This document shows positions 62,142 to 64,000 of a stretch of DNA of 64,000 nt, piece by piece; the stretch's first letter is position 1; each line of letters opens with the position of its first letter. Both the position numbers and the translations under genes were made by a program. The notes below the pieces were generated by a model. The model searched no databases. It was given only the letters and a program-made list of their open reading frames with translations, and had not been told where the DNA came from. This stretch comes from Olleya sediminilitoris (GTDB taxonomy: Bacteria > Bacteroidota > Bacteroidia > Flavobacteriales > Flavobacteriaceae): positions 62,001 through 126,000 of the forward strand of contig NZ_JAEMEF010000009.1 in the NCBI RefSeq assembly GCF_016785945.1, given 5' to 3'.

Positions 62142-62948
62142 TTATTTTAAGCTTTCTAATAACTTTTCAGCAACTAACTCAGAGGATGCTGGGTTTTGTC
62201 CAGTAATTAAATTACCATCTTGGATAGCGTAAGCTGCCCAATCTTCTTTTTTAGAGTAGATTCCACCGTTTTCATTTAACATGTCTTCCACTAAAAATGG
62301 CACAACATCTGTTAAACCAACAGCAGCTTCTTCAGAATTTGTAAATCCTGTTACTTTTTTACCTTTTACTAATGGTTCTCCATCTGTTCCTTTAACACCT
62401 TTTAATGCAGCAGGAGCGTGGCATACAAATGCTACAGGCTTCTCTTGAGTATTAAATTTTTCAATTAAAGCAATTGACGTTTCATCGTTTGCTAAATCCC
62501 ATAATGGTCCATGACCTCCAGGATAAAATACAGCATCAAAATCGTCTGCATTTAAATCAGCTAACTTGTGTGTATTTGCAATTAATGCTTTAGTTTCTTC
62601 ATCTTTATTGTAACGCTCAGTATCTTCTGTTGCAGCATCTGGTAAATCACTACTTGGATCTATTGGTGCAGCACCTCCATTTGGTGTTGCAATAGTAATT
62701 TTAGCACCTTTGTCTAATAAAGTGTAATAAGGATTTGCGAATTCTTCAACCCAAAATCCTGTTTTTTTCCCTGTATCTCCTAATTTATCATGAGATGTTA
62801 ATACAAATAATACGTTCATTTCTTTTTCTTTTTTGGTTTCTATTTTATCTCCTGAAACGGTTTCAGAAGTTGTGTTGTTTGTGTTTTCTTTACAACTTAA
62901 AGCTGTAATTATTGTTAGCGTTAAAGCTATTGTTTTTAATAATTTCAT
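62142..62948 (-). CDS. DJ-1/PfpI-family lipoprotein
   Basis: A 268-residue protein with lipoprotein signal (LTIITALSC, Cys19). The rest is a DJ-1/PfpI class I glutamine-amidotransferase-like domain: DFDAVFYPGGHGPLWDLAND and the nucleophile elbow FVCHAPAALKG, with Glu in the early strand. Close to the Hsp31/GATase1-like hydrolase-chaperone group. The periplasmic lipid anchor is unusual for this otherwise cytosolic family. Confidence 0.85.
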   Translation of the reverse strand: MKLLKTIALTLTIITALSCKENTNNTTSETVSGDKIETKKEKEMNVLFVLTSHDKLGDTGKKTGFWVEEFANPYYTLLDKGAKITIATPNGGAAPIDPSSDLPDAATEDTERYNKDEETKALIANTHKLADLNADDFDAVFYPGGHGPLWDLANDETSIALIEKFNTQEKPVAFVCHAPAALKGVKGTDGEPLVKGKKVTGFTNSEEAAVGLTDVVPFLVEDMLNENGGIYSKKEDWAAYAIQDGNLITGQNPASSELVAEKLLESLK

Positions 62949-62979
62949 TTAAAATGAATGATTTAAAAATCAAATATCA

Positions 62980-63047
62980 TCATTCTGAATACAGTCGAAA
63001 ACCTTAGAATTTTTGCTATTATAGCATTACGACTGCATTCATCATGA
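62980..63047. repeat. Inverted repeat pair with TCATTCTGAAT-CAGTC core
   Basis: TCATTCTGAATACAGTC (62980-62996) and its imperfect complement GACTGCATTCATCATGA (63031-63047), 14 of 17 positions. It is related to the CGTCATTCTGAA palindromes of the his operon and lies between two minus-strand genes. Confidence 0.7.
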
Positions 63048-63063
63048 CAATTAAAAAGGCTTA

Positions 63064-64000
63064 TTAGTAAGCCATTTTTACTATTTCTTCTACTTTATCT
63101 GGAGATAAACTTTGGTGTTCACCTAATCCAGTCCAACCACGATTTGTAAAACGTTCAGAAATTTTTTCTGCGGTTCCTTCGTAATCTTTAGTATAATCTG
63201 AAAGCTTCGTATCAATACCTAATTTGTGGAAAAAAGCAACTGTTTTTTCAATTGCAGCATAGGCTTTGTCGTCTGTACTCCCTTCAGTTATATTCCAAAC
63301 GCGTTCACCATATTGCGCTAATTTTTCCTTTTTAGATTCAAAATTAAACTTGTAATGACTTGGTGCTATAACTGCTAAAGTACGTGCGTGATCTATACCA
63401 AATAATGCAGTTAATTCGTGACCAATTGCGTGTACTGCCCAATCGGTTGGTACACCTTTTTGTATTAACCCATTTAAAGCCATAGTACAACTCCACATAA
63501 AGTTAGAAGCTGCTTTATAATCTGTTGGGTCTTTTAAAACCGTTGGTGCTACTTCTATTAATGTTTGTAATATACTCTCGGCAAAACGGTCTTGTAATAA
63601 GGCACCAATTGGATACGTCATGTATTGTTCTAAAACGTGTGTAAACGCATCGGTTAAACCATTTGCTAATTGACGTTCTGGAATAGACGTAATTACTTGC
63701 GGATCTAAAATAGAGAACTCAGGGAATAAACCAGGTCCACCCATTGCAAGTTTTTCTTTAGTTTCTTCACGTGTGATTACTGCTCCAGAATTCATTTCAG
63801 ATCCTGTTGCTGGTAATGTTAAAACGGTACCGAAAGGCATGCCTTTTTCGGTTCTAATATTTTTGGTTAAAATATCCCAAGGTGTATCACCATCGTAAAC
63901 TGCTGCTGCAGACAAAAATTTAGTTCCGTCAATTACAGATCCACCACCAACTGCTAGTAAATACGTAATACTTTCATCTTTTATAACTTTTAAAGCTTCC
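63064..64000 (-). CDS. Iron-containing alcohol dehydrogenase, partial (N-terminus outside window)
   Basis: The reading frame is open to the right edge of the window. At the edge, YLLAVGGGSVIDGTKFLSAA is the nucleotide-binding GGGSVID block. The metal ligands follow, in ANGLTDAFTHVLEQYM and WAVHAIGHELTALFGIDHAR. The pattern is that of YqhD/BDH-type NAD(P)H-dependent aldehyde reductases. It ends 12 residues after LSPDKVEEIV. Confidence 0.92.
   Translation of the reverse strand, partial: EALKVIKDESITYLLAVGGGSVIDGTKFLSAAAVYDGDTPWDILTKNIRTEKGMPFGTVLTLPATGSEMNSGAVITREETKEKLAMGGPGLFPEFSILDPQVITSIPERQLANGLTDAFTHVLEQYMTYPIGALLQDRFAESILQTLIEVAPTVLKDPTDYKAASNFMWSCTMALNGLIQKGVPTDWAVHAIGHELTALFGIDHARTLAVIAPSHYKFNFESKKEKLAQYGERVWNITEGSTDDKAYAAIEKTVAFFHKLGIDTKLSDYTKDYEGTAEKISERFTNRGWTGLGEHQSLSPDKVEEIVKMAY

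Noticed and set aside
1-64000. tRNA, rRNA, insertion sequence or prophage genes
   Set aside because: No cloverleaf with conserved TTC-loop, rRNA segment, transposase, integrase or phage structural gene was recognised on either strand; short RNAs could have escaped manual reading.

Overview
The window is AT-rich chromosomal DNA from a member of the Bacteroidota, most likely a marine Flavobacteriaceae. The evidence is a LpxC-FabZ fusion, a PorX-type response regulator with a PglZ domain, a type IX secretion (T9SS) sorting tail, many LxxC lipoproteins, A-rich leaders without Shine-Dalgarno sites, and promoters of the TAnnTTTG type. I cannot name a genus with confidence. No rRNA, tRNA, insertion sequence, phage or CRISPR array was seen.

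Layout. 1-4.9 kb: truncated aroB, proline dehydrogenase, alanine dehydrogenase, small membrane and secreted proteins, and tsaE. 4.9-18 kb: a conserved core block with porX, an HD-domain hydrolase, lpxD, lpxC-fabZ, lpxA, efp, a second lpxD-like gene, sucD, an M16 lipoprotein peptidase and fabG. 17.8-18.5 kb holds a frameshifted secreted-protein pseudogene. 18.5-22 kb: a secreted protein, a VWA-like membrane protein and a prohibitin-like protein. 22-29.7 kb: a complete histidine operon, hisG-D-C-B-H-A-F-IE. It is preceded by a leader peptide with five His codons and a terminator, which together form a transcription attenuator. Its gene gaps contain several copies of a REP-like palindrome. 29.7-39.3 kb: a parallel beta-helix lipoprotein, a TruA paralogue, a stress cluster (Dps, MscS, DUF1328, two acidic lipoproteins), assorted housekeeping genes and a cold-shock-domain protein with a structured leader. 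38.6-46.5 kb: a polyol or sugar catabolic locus. It comprises a NUDIX-type regulator, an outer-membrane barrel, a ribose-type ABC transporter with a lipoprotein binding protein, a mannitol-dehydrogenase-family enzyme and a PfkB kinase. 46.6-51.9 kb: two tandem DEAD-box helicases, a peroxiredoxin-like protein, succinate-semialdehyde dehydrogenase and a CspA-type protein.

52-59.6 kb is an accessory region built of modules separated by imperfect palindromes whose ends read (G)GTAACAACGTGTAT or GCTAACAA and ATACACAA...GTTACC. In several modules the last gene's stop codon lies in or next to the element. The central module encodes a SIR2-APAZ-Argonaute fusion of 1052 residues. It keeps the SIR2 NADase residues but lacks PIWI slicer acids. 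Directly downstream is a DUF6236-like protein ending in a glycine-rich hydrophobic segment. I consider this pair the best candidate for a little-described defence system. 59.6-64 kb: lipoproteins (TonB C-terminal-like, PD40 propeller), a DJ-1/PfpI lipoprotein and a truncated iron-containing alcohol dehydrogenase.
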